Positions 8,220 through 15,591 of a stretch of DNA of 64,000 bases are shown here, piece by piece. Where the stretch lies: assembly GCA_965250105.1 (NCBI GenBank), contig OZ252290.1, positions 1,054,001 to 1,118,000 of the forward strand. The letters are read 5' to 3'. This DNA is from JBCBSK01 sp965250105. GTDB taxonomy: Bacteria > Pseudomonadota > Alphaproteobacteria > Rhizobiales > Tepidamorphaceae. Each line of letters begins with the position of its first letter. Positions within the stretch are counted from its first letter, which is position 1. The translations under genes were made by a program, and so were the position numbers. The notes under the pieces were generated by a model, which made no database searches, was not told where the DNA came from, and saw only the letters and a list, made by a program, of their open reading frames with translations.

Positions 8220-9416
8220 TTGACCTTCCCCTTCTTGGATAACCAGCGCGCCCGACATCTGTTCCTTGATCGGCATCTGCTGCTCCGACCTGGTTCTGGC
8301 CCCGGCAGGGCGGAAGACCTGGATGGCGTCCTTCACGACCTTGGGTTCGTCCAAGTCGACAGCGTCAATACGTTGGCGCGGGCTCACGACCTGATCCTCT
8401 GGTCCCGGCGCAACCAGTATCGCCCGCGGGCGCTGGAACGGCTGATCGCGCGCCGGCGCACGGCCTTCGAGCATTGGACACACGATGCCGCCGTGATCCC
8501 GATGTCGTTCTACCCCATGTGGCGTCTCAAGTTCGCGCGCGATGAAGCCCAGATGCGCGCGCGCTGGCCAAGGGTGCGGCGCGAGGGCTGGGAGGCGGAA
8601 ATCGAGACCATTCTCCAGCATGTGGCCGATCACGGCGCGGTCTCTTCGCTCGATGTCGGCGAAGAAGAAACGAAGGGCTCCTCAGGCTGGTGGGACTGGC
8701 ATCCATCCAAGGTGGCCCTCGAATTCCTTTGGAGATCGGGGCAGCTTTCCATCTGTCACCGGAAAGGTTTTCGGAAGTTCTATGATCTGCCCGAGCGCGT
8801 GATCCCGCCGGAGCATCTGAATAGCCGCAAGGACGCTGCGGAAATCATCGACTGGGCCATGTCGGAAGCCCTCAAGAGGCTCGGCTTCGGCACGTCCGGC
8901 GAACTGGCCGCCTTCTTCGATATCGTCACGCGCGACGAAGCCAAGGCGTGGTGCGCGCAAGCCTTGGCGGCCGGCCGCATTGTCGAGGCGGACATCGAAA
9001 TGGCGGACGGCGGTCCGCGGCGCAGCTTCACGACGGAAGACATCTTGGACGCCGCCGCGTCTTTGCCGATGCCATCGTCGCGCGTGCGGCTCTTGTCGCC
9101 GTTCGATCCGGCCCTGCGCGACCGGGCTCGGGCCGAGCGCCTGTTCGGGTTTCATTTTCGGATTGAGATCTTCGTCCCCGAAGCGAAGAGGCGGTATGGC
9201 TATTATGTTTTCCCGGTGCTCCAGGGCGATCGGCTTATCGGCAGGTTGGACGCCAAGCGGGCAGGCAACGTTCTCGTGGTCAGGGCCTTCTGGCCCGAAC
9301 CAGGTGTCCGAATGGGAAAAGCGCGGACAGCGGGGTTGGTGACCGAGCTCGAACGGATCTCGCATCTGGCAGGTGTCGAGGCCATCGAATTCTCGGAAAA
9401 TTGGCTTCGCGTGTGA
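8220..9416 (+). CDS. ycaQ: Winged-helix DNA glycosylase of the YcaQ/AlkX (HTH_42) family
   Basis: 398 residues. The N-terminus (ARHLFLDRHLLL, then LHDLGFVQVDSVNTLARAHD) is typical of the HTH_42 superfamily. The Q-phi-D motif is Q45-V46-D47, the form reported for the YcaQ/AlkX branch that removes bulky or crosslinked alkyl lesions; the AlkZ branch has Q-phi-Q. Family winged-helix segments continue to the C-terminus (FWPEPGVR region). The start is a TTG with a weak ribosome site, so it is not certain. The position between two ogt genes supports an alkylation-repair role. Confidence 0.85.
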   Translation: MTFPFLDNQRARHLFLDRHLLLRPGSGPGRAEDLDGVLHDLGFVQVDSVNTLARAHDLILWSRRNQYRPRALERLIARRRTAFEHWTHDAAVIPMSFYPMWRLKFARDEAQMRARWPRVRREGWEAEIETILQHVADHGAVSSLDVGEEETKGSSGWWDWHPSKVALEFLWRSGQLSICHRKGFRKFYDLPERVIPPEHLNSRKDAAEIIDWAMSEALKRLGFGTSGELAAFFDIVTRDEAKAWCAQALAAGRIVEADIEMADGGPRRSFTTEDILDAAASLPMPSSRVRLLSPFDPALRDRARAERLFGFHFRIEIFVPEAKRRYGYYVFPVLQGDRLIGRLDAKRAGNVLVVRAFWPEPGVRMGKARTAGLVTELERISHLAGVEAIEFSENWLRV

Positions 9417-9498
9417 TCACTGGTTCCGAAAACCATCGTGCCGGCAACGCCGCGAAACTCAGCGGATATGCGCAGGCCTCGATCCGGAGGTATTGGCA

Positions 9499-10020
9499 GT
9501 GACGGGCCTGCTTTACGCCCATATCGAGAGCCCTATCGGCCCATTGTTGGTGGCCGGAACGGACGCCGCTCTACATTTCCTAAGCTTTGCATCTGGGCAC
9601 AAGGCATTTGATCCGCACCCGGACTGGCAGCAAAGCGATCTCCCGTTTCGCGAGGTTCGAAGGCAGCTCGATGCCTATTTCGGTGCCGATCTCCGCCAGT
9701 TTGACTTGCCCCTGCAACTGTCCGGCACGCGCTTTCAGAACAGTGTTTGGCGGTATCTGAGTGGCATCCCGTTTGGTGAGACCAGGACCTATGGCGAGAT
9801 AGCCGTCGCGCTCGGTCGCCCAAAAGCGAGCCGCGCGGTCGGCGCCGCCAATGGCAACAACCCGATCCCGATCATCCTGCCCTGCCACCGTGTCATTGGA
9901 GCCGATGGTTCTTTGACCGGCTTCGGCGGCGGCATCGCCACAAAACGCTATTTGCTTGGTCTTGAGGGAGTTTTGGCCAACGGAATGGATAAGAAGACGT
10001 CTTGCGGAGGGCGGATTTAG
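9499..10020 (+). CDS. ogt: Methylated-DNA--[protein]-cysteine S-methyltransferase (second copy)
   Basis: 173 residues from the GTG at 9499, which has CGGAGG eight bases upstream. The active site PCHRV is at 128-132 with C129 as acceptor, preceded by GNNPIPIIL; the helix-turn-helix (GETRTYGEIAVALGRPKASRAVG) is complete. It differs clearly from the copy at 6989, so this is not a recent tandem duplication. It follows the glycosylase gene by 82 bases and may share its transcript. Confidence 0.93.
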   Translation: MTGLLYAHIESPIGPLLVAGTDAALHFLSFASGHKAFDPHPDWQQSDLPFREVRRQLDAYFGADLRQFDLPLQLSGTRFQNSVWRYLSGIPFGETRTYGEIAVALGRPKASRAVGAANGNNPIPIILPCHRVIGADGSLTGFGGGIATKRYLLGLEGVLANGMDKKTSCGGRI

Positions 10021-10383
10021 CGTTGTTCACGACGCATCTTGTCCGTTTTGTCGAATGCCGTGATCTAGCTCCAGGTGCGAATGGTCGGCAACGCGGCAAC
10101 AATTCCAAGGTGATGAAGAACGGACTCAGGCCAACCGTCCGACTTTGTAGCCACTCATCGGGTTGGGATATCTTCATTGCCGTCAAGGTCCACGGAGATG
10201 CCCGCCTCCGAAGCCCGGGATTTGCCGGCTACAAAACGAGAGTTGCCGAGCCTCCTTGCGCCGCGCGTAGCTTGGCTCCGCTACCGGCCGATAGGGTCAC
10301 CAGCATGGCGCAGGGCCCGCGGCGGTTGCGCGCCCACGCAACCATTCTACCGAAATAATGGTTTATAAATCAGATACTTAGAT
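10021..10383. other. Intergenic region upstream of the IS element
   Basis: No frame here has recognisable protein similarity or a convincing ribosome site. The last 40 bases are visibly A/T-rich (GGTTTATAAATCAGATACTTA), a likely attractive target for the insertion next to it. Confidence 0.5.
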
Positions 10384-10409
10384 TGATCCTCCCCCGATGA
10401 AGTGGTCCT
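10384..10409 (+). repeat. Left terminal inverted repeat of the IS3 element
   Basis: Begins TGATCCTCCCCC and contains AGTGGTCC near its inner end. It pairs with 11577-11600 on the opposite strand with several mismatches. Confidence 0.7.
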
Positions 10410-10439
10410 CCGGTATGTTTAGGAAAACGGAGGAACGAG

Positions 10440-10718
10440 ATGGCCAACAAGCGCCCAAAGCCCGAAGAGATTGTCACGAAGTTGCGGCAGGTTGAGGTTC
10501 TGACGGGGCAAGGAATGCCGCGTCTGGATGCGATCCGACAGATTGGCGTGACTGAGCAGACGTTCTACCGCTGGAAGAAAAAGTACGGTGGAATGGGCAC
10601 GGACCAATTGAAGGAACTGAAGCGTCTGCAGAAAGAGAACGAGCGGTTACGCAAAGCCGTTTCTGATCTAACGCTCGATAAGCTCATCCTTGCGGAAGCC
10701 GCGAAGGGAAACTTCTGA
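10440..10718 (+). CDS. IS3-family transposase OrfA
   Basis: 92 residues. The N-terminal helix-turn-helix (KPEEIVTKLRQVEVLTGQG, then IGVTEQTFYRWKKKYGGM) binds the element ends. A leucine-zipper-like helix (LKELKRLQKENERLRKAV) gives oligomerisation. It ends a few bases past the heptamer GGGAAAC, where ribosomes can slip to make the fused OrfAB transposase. Confidence 0.93.
   Translation: MANKRPKPEEIVTKLRQVEVLTGQGMPRLDAIRQIGVTEQTFYRWKKKYGGMGTDQLKELKRLQKENERLRKAVSDLTLDKLILAEAAKGNF
10706..10712 (+). other. Programmed -1 frameshift heptamer G GGA AAC
   Basis: In the OrfA frame the codons read AAG GGA AAC TTC TGA, so the heptamer has the X XXY YYZ phase. A one-base backward slip moves translation into the frame of OrfB, which is open from 10715. 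This is the known way IS3 elements make active transposase; slippage here is inferred from phase and position. Confidence 0.7.
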
Positions 10719-11566
10719 GCCCCGCTCGTCGTCGTGCGTGCATTGATCGTGTTCGTGCTGACCTGAATGTCTCGGAACGCCGGGCATGTCGTGTTCTGAG
10801 GCAACACCGATCCACGCAGCGGAAGGTTCCGGTTGGTCGTCCTGACGAAGAGCGATTGGTCGCTGACATGATTGAACTGGCCCGGCAATATGGCCGCTAC
10901 GGCTATCGTCGGATTGCAGCGTTGCTGAGAGACGCGGGTTGGCATGTGAACGACAAACGCGTCGAACGGTTATGGCGGCGGGAGGGGCTGAAAGTGCCAG
11001 AGAGACACCCGAAGAAGGGGCGGCTCTGGCTGAACGATGGTTCGTGCATCAGGCTGCGGCCGGAATGGCGCAACCATGTCTGGAGCTATGACTTCGTGCA
11101 TTGTCGCACTGACGATGGAAAGGCGTTCCGAACGCTCAACATCATTGACGAGTTCAGCCGGGAATGTCTGGCCATCCGCGTGGATCGCAAGCTGAACTCG
11201 GGCAACGTGATCGATGCCTTGAGCGACCTGTTCATCCTGCGCGGCATCCCGTCGTTCATTCGGTCGGACAATGGCCCCGAGTTCGTTGCTCAGGCCGTAC
11301 AGGACTGGATCAAAGCTGTTGGAGCCAAGACAGCTTACATCGAACCAGGATCACCCTGGGAGAACGGATATTGCGAAAGCTTCAACGCCCGGTTCAGAGA
11401 TGAGTTCTTGAATGGCGAAATCTTCTACAGCCTGAGAGAAGCTCAAATCCTGATCGAAGAATGGAGAAAACACTACAACACGAAACGCCCTCATAGTGCT
11501 CTGGGCTACCGCCCGCCAGCTCCGCAAGCCATTGTCCAGATGGACCAAAGGCCAGTCATGCACTAA
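10715..11566 (+). CDS. IS3-family transposase OrfB (DDE integrase domain, expressed by frameshift)
   Basis: About 283 residues in the -1 frame relative to OrfA, beginning LSPARRRACIDRVRADLNVS. An HTH_21-type region (YGYRRIAALLRDAGWHVNDK) precedes the rve integrase core. The catalytic triad is visible as D in WSYDFVHC, D in RSDNGPEF and E in ENGYCESFNARFRDEFL. The C-terminus HYNTKRPHSALGYRPPAP is diagnostic of IS3 OrfB. An internal ATG at 10856 is the first start in this frame, but the normal product is the OrfAB fusion. Confidence 0.93.
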   Translation: MSPARRRACIDRVRADLNVSERRACRVLRQHRSTQRKVPVGRPDEERLVADMIELARQYGRYGYRRIAALLRDAGWHVNDKRVERLWRREGLKVPERHPKKGRLWLNDGSCIRLRPEWRNHVWSYDFVHCRTDDGKAFRTLNIIDEFSRECLAIRVDRKLNSGNVIDALSDLFILRGIPSFIRSDNGPEFVAQAVQDWIKAVGAKTAYIEPGSPWENGYCESFNARFRDEFLNGEIFYSLREAQILIEEWRKHYNTKRPHSALGYRPPAPQAIVQMDQRPVMH

Positions 11567-11576
11567 CAATCAAATT

Positions 11577-11600
11577 GGACCACTCAGGTGGGGCTGATCA
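11577..11600 (-). repeat. Right terminal inverted repeat of the IS3 element
   Basis: Read on the minus strand it is TGATCAGCCCCACCTGAGTG followed by GTCC, matching the left end at TGATC, CCCC and AGTGGTCC. Confidence 0.7.
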
Positions 11601-11679
11601 AACCGGCTGCATGCAGTATAGTCAGCTGCAAGGATTCTATCGGGGCGCAACGCCACCGAAGACCCCGTGGGGGTGAGGA

Positions 11680-12675
11680 ATGACCGATGTCTTTGGCGAT
11701 ATCGATCGCACAACGTACGTCTTTGCTGGAGATGCGCCGCAAACGCTGGAGCAACTCGACGTCTCGGGACGAGGACGGGCGAAGGGCTTGACTGACCGCT
11801 TCAGTCTGAACGATGCGCACTTCCGCCTGTTTGTTCTCGCGGCGGATGACGCCGGATCACATAGGTTCATGGATCCCCATGAGGTAGACGCAGCGCTAGA
11901 GGGAAGCGAAGAGTTGCCTGACGTGCGCATGCGCTTGAACATGCTCGCGTTCCATTCGGGGGCTATTTCCCTCGATAAAAACCATGAACGCGCGACGCTT
12001 CGCCTCGACGTCGGGCAGAACGATATGGGCTCATCAACCCTCAATCCGCTGTTTTGGACGATAGCCGCCGGCCTTGACCTCGCAACATCTGCGAATCTGA
12101 TCGACGCTCCGGACACGCCCAAGAAGTACCGCGACAATTTCGATGCAGCGTTTGGGCGGCGACCGATTGAGCTGCCTGGTGGCGCGACTCAGCTGCGTTT
12201 TCAGGTTGTAAGCCATCCGAAGGAAGAATGGTGGCAGGAGATCTTCAGATTTCTGAAATCGGATGTCGGCGACCGGCTCATTTCCGCGATCGGCCTGCCT
12301 GGCGTAACGAAGGAAGCCGTCAAAATCATCGATCAAGCGTTTGGCATGCTGGAAAAGCACGACATCATTTTCCAAAGCGATAAGATGGACTTTTCGGTGA
12401 CCGCGCGCGCAAGGGAGACCTATACGATGGGGATGCCGGGGGTCGAGGCACCGGTGATGAATCCAGGGTTCTGCCTCCTTGCACCCCATAGCTTTTACCC
12501 GCTCATCACCGAAAAGAAGCCGAAGTTTTTTGGCGGCTATGGTCGCCTCGCGCCGAGCGACTGGTCGCTCGGTGATTTCCACACCAAGCAGGATAATCCC
12601 TTCGACAAGATGCCCTATGCAGTGCTCAGCGTTCGAGCGGAGGCGTGTTCCCTGTACGGAGGCCTTGGCGCGTGA
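11680..12675 (+). CDS. Protein of unknown function, first gene of the subtilase module
   Basis: 331 residues that I cannot place in a known family. There is no signal peptide and no membrane segment, so it is probably cytoplasmic. The composition is mixed alpha/beta, with a hydrophobic helix-prone middle (NPLFWTIAAGLDLATSANLI), an amphipathic region at about 190-235 and a Gly/Pro/aromatic-rich C-terminal third (APHSFYPLITEKKPKFFGGY). Its last bases overlap the start of the subtilase gene (GTGA), so the two are translationally coupled and probably act together. It begins 80 bases after the IS3 element. A recognition or scaffold role for the protease is possible but is only inference. Confidence 0.7.
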   Translation: MTDVFGDIDRTTYVFAGDAPQTLEQLDVSGRGRAKGLTDRFSLNDAHFRLFVLAADDAGSHRFMDPHEVDAALEGSEELPDVRMRLNMLAFHSGAISLDKNHERATLRLDVGQNDMGSSTLNPLFWTIAAGLDLATSANLIDAPDTPKKYRDNFDAAFGRRPIELPGGATQLRFQVVSHPKEEWWQEIFRFLKSDVGDRLISAIGLPGVTKEAVKIIDQAFGMLEKHDIIFQSDKMDFSVTARARETYTMGMPGVEAPVMNPGFCLLAPHSFYPLITEKKPKFFGGYGRLAPSDWSLGDFHTKQDNPFDKMPYAVLSVRAEACSLYGGLGA

Positions 12676-13826
12676 CGATTGTTCTGACGGTTGAACGACC
12701 GGATGAAGTACCGGTGCGCAAGACGACTTGGGACGTCTATCGCAAGGGCGGAGACGATCCCGAAGAAATCGAGATCGAGGGCAACGAACTCAAAATCGAT
12801 GACGAATCGGATGTTGACCTGATTACGGTCGAAGCAGACTACGGTTTCTGGTCTGCGGCCATGATCGAGCCTCGATCCAATGTGCACGCGATGCTTTTAC
12901 TTCTGCCACTGGACGGCCCAGTCCGGTGGTGGCATCGCCTCCATGGCATTGAAGATAACGATGTCGCGAGGGGACGCGGTGTGAGGATCGGCGTCATCGA
13001 CGAAGCTCTTGCCGAGCAAGATCCTGAGGTTTCGTGTATAGGCCATGTTCGCAATCATGGCGACGAGGCATGGGGGCTAGTCGGGCCGTCTCAGCGGGCG
13101 CTGAAACCCCTAACGGCGCATGGGCACGCCATAGTCAGCTTCATTGCATCGACATGTGGCGATACCGTCGGCGCACAAGGGATGGCGCCAGGCGCCGAGG
13201 TTCATTTTTGCGCCGCTGGCCACGACACATCGCATCGCATCAACATTCCGAGGCTATTGCGTGGGATCGAATACTTGTCCGATCGCAATTGTCACCTTAT
13301 ATCGATCAGTGCTGGCGATTGCAGCGAGCCGCTTCCAGAGGTTCGCAATGCCGTGCAGGAAGCGTGGTCGAAAGGTTGTTTGTGCTTTTTCGCGGCAGGC
13401 AATAACCCAGAGATCAAATATCCTGCGATTTATGATGAGTGCCTCTCTGTCACGGCACTGGGCGAGCGCGGATACGCTCCCATCGGAACTGCGGAACATC
13501 TGCATGAATCTCTGTCTGAGACGACGGTTGGGTCTTCATATCGCTGGTACCAAGGCGCGCGTGGCGCTGGCACTGATTTCGCCGGTGCGGGTTCGAACGT
13601 GGTCTGGCCATACAATGGCCAAGTTGCAAGAGCAGTAACGGGCACGTCTTATGCTTGCCCAATTACGGTGGGCGCGGCTGCAACCGTTCTTTCACGATAT
13701 CCTAAGATAATGGCGTCGAAGCGTAATTCAGACCGATCTGCTAACATGTTGGAGATAATCAAGAAATCATGCCTCCAGGATCATAATCCGATTTTGGAAG
13801 TTACGTACGGGATTTTAAAAGCCTGA
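12672..13826 (+). CDS. Subtilisin-like serine protease (peptidase S8), cytoplasmic type
   Basis: 384 residues from the GTG at 12672. The S8 triad is visible: D110 in RIGVIDEAL, H150 in LTAHGHAIVSFIA and S326 in VTGTSYACPITVG; N244 in FFAAGNN is the oxyanion-hole residue. About 100 residues precede the catalytic domain and do not resemble a usual propeptide; no signal peptide is present, so the enzyme probably stays in the cytoplasm. The start overlaps the 331-aa gene, and a 74-aa protein resembling an I9 propeptide/inhibitor follows 34 bases later. Codon use is more A/T-rich towards the 3' end than in flanking metabolic genes, which fits horizontal acquisition. Confidence 0.85.
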   Translation: MTIVLTVERPDEVPVRKTTWDVYRKGGDDPEEIEIEGNELKIDDESDVDLITVEADYGFWSAAMIEPRSNVHAMLLLLPLDGPVRWWHRLHGIEDNDVARGRGVRIGVIDEALAEQDPEVSCIGHVRNHGDEAWGLVGPSQRALKPLTAHGHAIVSFIASTCGDTVGAQGMAPGAEVHFCAAGHDTSHRINIPRLLRGIEYLSDRNCHLISISAGDCSEPLPEVRNAVQEAWSKGCLCFFAAGNNPEIKYPAIYDECLSVTALGERGYAPIGTAEHLHESLSETTVGSSYRWYQGARGAGTDFAGAGSNVVWPYNGQVARAVTGTSYACPITVGAAATVLSRYPKIMASKRNSDRSANMLEIIKKSCLQDHNPILEVTYGILKA

Positions 13827-13860
13827 AAATGCTGCTAGAGAACACTTGTGAAAGAATAGA

Positions 13861-14085
13861 ATGACAATGATTCCGAATCAATATGTGGTCACTCTCAAAG
13901 CCGGGTCGGGCATGAATCCTTCCGACTTGGAAGATGCCGTTGCAAAGATTGCCGGCGCGGATATCGTTGAAGGGTTCAAGACCCGCACGCTAACGGTGGA
14001 AATGGACGAGGCCGTCGCAAACGCTGCGCGCAGGCGGTTGAGCTTCTGCGTGATCGAGCCCGTACGACTTCTAGATCTGCTTTGA
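13861..14085 (+). CDS. Small I9-like protease inhibitor / detached subtilisin propeptide
   Basis: 74 residues. The pattern NQYVVTLKAGSGMNPSDLED, then GADIVEGFKTRTLTVEM, then ARRRLSFCVIEPVRLL follows the beta-alpha-beta-beta-alpha-beta plan of the inhibitor I9/subtilisin propeptide fold: an initial Y-V-V-T-L strand, a helix, a strand ending with F, and a final IEP strand. In most subtilases this domain is the N-terminal propeptide that folds and then inhibits the enzyme; here it is a separate gene just downstream of a subtilase lacking one. Function as inhibitor or folding chaperone in trans is inferred from fold pattern and position. Confidence 0.6.
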   Translation: MTMIPNQYVVTLKAGSGMNPSDLEDAVAKIAGADIVEGFKTRTLTVEMDEAVANAARRRLSFCVIEPVRLLDLL

Positions 14086-15020
14086 GGCGTCTTCGACGAA
14101 TTGGTTCTCCTTCAGTACAGCCCGAATTTGCCAGTTGGCAGAGCACACCGAATTGGCGATCCTAGCTGATAGTCAGGCACCAGCCCTACTGCTTTCGTTT
14201 GGATGATTGGTCGCGAAGGTTGTGGTGTGATTGACAAGCGCTATGCGAAGTAGGTGGTGGTCTATTGCGATCTAGGCCTTTGTTTTCTTGTCTGAATACT
14301 GACATCCGCGAACGGCTCCCTCCCGCCCAACACGGCCCTATGTCGTTGTGCTGCTTTCGTCTCCTTTGGGGATCGAACAGTCTTCAGAGCCAAGGTGTGG
14401 CAGACCGTTTTTGCTGAGCTGTTCCTGCAAAGCTCCAACGACTGGCCTCAAGCGACGGCCTGAAACAGAAACTGCTGATATCGTTGGTTGCGCGCCCCCG
14501 AAACCAACATAGGCAAGACAATGCTCTGGCGTCGACCGGATGTTGTCCTGTTCCAAAAGCTGGATCGGAAAGGAATGATTTGGCGTTCGGGTTCTCTGCC
14601 GGCAGGTCCCATGTTCGTTTGACCGCCTCTCAGTCCAGCGATACCGCTCTGGCGACAGCGCGACTATGCGTTGGATGTGCGCGAGCGTGAGTCTGCGCTC
14701 CGGGTAACGCGCATCTGAAATACGGATATCGAGTCAACATATTGCAGTCTCACCCTCGATCCGAAGCCAGTTGGTTCCTGCATGGCAGGTTAGAACATGC
14801 CCTGTTTCAATTGGCTCGATGAAGACACAGAAACGTGCTCGCTCCCAAGACGTTGGAGCAACTTATCTGCGCCCCCCCCGACGCCGGTTGCTCTGGCGGG
14901 TGGCGGTATCCAGGTCGCGAACGCTTCCCCGGGAGAAGCCCCCAATCGCTATAACCGGACTCCTGTTTCCATCGCGCGCTGATCATCGGCGGACGTCCGG
15001 AAACCTTGATACCTTTATGA
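14086..15020. other. About 0.9 kb without a recognisable gene
   Basis: Short open frames occur on both strands, but none has family similarity, a good ribosome site or the codon bias of the neighbours. Base composition is more A/T-rich than the flanking operons. A run of eight C residues lies near 14873-14880. It may be decayed accessory DNA belonging to the IS3/subtilase insertion; no tRNA, att-like repeat or terminator was recognised. Confidence 0.45.
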
Positions 15021-15590
15021 TCACGACAGGCCTTTTTCGGCCTCCCAATAGCGCTCATCCTGCCCTTCCAGCCGTCCGACGGTGCGGGCGGCCACGAACA
15101 ACAGATCGCTAAGCCGGTTCAGATAGGCCTGACCAAACGCGCCGGGTTGCGGGTCCGTGTCGAGCGCGGAGACAAGCCGCCGCTCGGCCCGGCGCGCCAC
15201 CGTGCGGGCGATGTGGAGCGCACCAGCCATCCGTGACCCGCCGGGCAAGATGAACTCCTCAAGCGGCGGCAGATTGGCATTCATCTCCTCGACGATGCGG
15301 TCGAGCCGCGCCACATGCGCCTCGCTCAGAAGCTCGGCGCCGGGCCTCGACAGGGCGCCGCCCAGATCGAAGAGATCATGCTGAACCAGCATCAGTGTCG
15401 CGTGCAGAGCGGCGGTCGGTTCGGCATCGCAGATGAGGCTGCGGGCAAAACCTACATGGCTGCTTAACTCGTCGATCGTCCCGATGGCTTCGACGCGCGG
15501 CGTATCCTTGTCGACGCGCGATCCGTCCGACAGACCCGTCCTTCCGCCATCACCCTTTCGGGTCACGATCTTCGACAATCGGTATCCCAT
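15021..15590 (-). CDS. pduO: Cob(I)alamin adenosyltransferase, PduO type
   Basis: 189 residues. It transfers the adenosyl group of ATP to cob(I)alamin to make adenosylcobalamin, the cofactor of the mutase upstream. The N-terminal TRKGDGGRTGLSDG ATP-binding loop, VEAIGTIDELSSHVGFARS, the RTVARRAERRLVSA helix and YLNRLSDLLFVAAR are diagnostic of the PduO/MMAB family. It is the last gene of the seven-gene hcm operon, starting one base after the preceding stop. In the bacterium it would load cofactor directly onto HcmA/HcmB with help from the MeaB-type GTPase. Confidence 0.93.
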   Translation of the reverse strand: MGYRLSKIVTRKGDGGRTGLSDGSRVDKDTPRVEAIGTIDELSSHVGFARSLICDAEPTAALHATLMLVQHDLFDLGGALSRPGAELLSEAHVARLDRIVEEMNANLPPLEEFILPGGSRMAGALHIARTVARRAERRLVSALDTDPQPGAFGQAYLNRLSDLLFVAARTVGRLEGQDERYWEAEKGLS

Positions 15591-15591
15591 G

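Larger units (their letters stand above)
10384..11600 (+). mobile_element. IS3-family insertion sequence (IS407-like group), about 1.2 kb
   Basis: Two overlapping frames (OrfA 10440-10718, OrfB 10715-11566) encode the IS3 transposase pair. Imperfect terminal inverted repeats frame the element, starting TGATC at both ends and sharing CCCC and AGTGGTCC. The reading frames and the frameshift heptamer are intact, so the element looks recent and possibly active. No matching short direct repeat is visible at the ends (GAT on the left, AAC on the right), so either the ends are misplaced by a few bases or one flank has been rearranged. Confidence 0.88.

Noticed and set aside
12645..12671. Earlier ATG start for the subtilase
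   Set aside because: It lies inside the upstream gene without a ribosome site; the GTG overlapping the stop is the more natural coupled start.
14338..14556. Small minus-strand frame (72 codons) in the non-coding stretch
   Set aside because: No ribosome site, no family similarity, and a Ser/Thr/Gly composition expected from random sequence.
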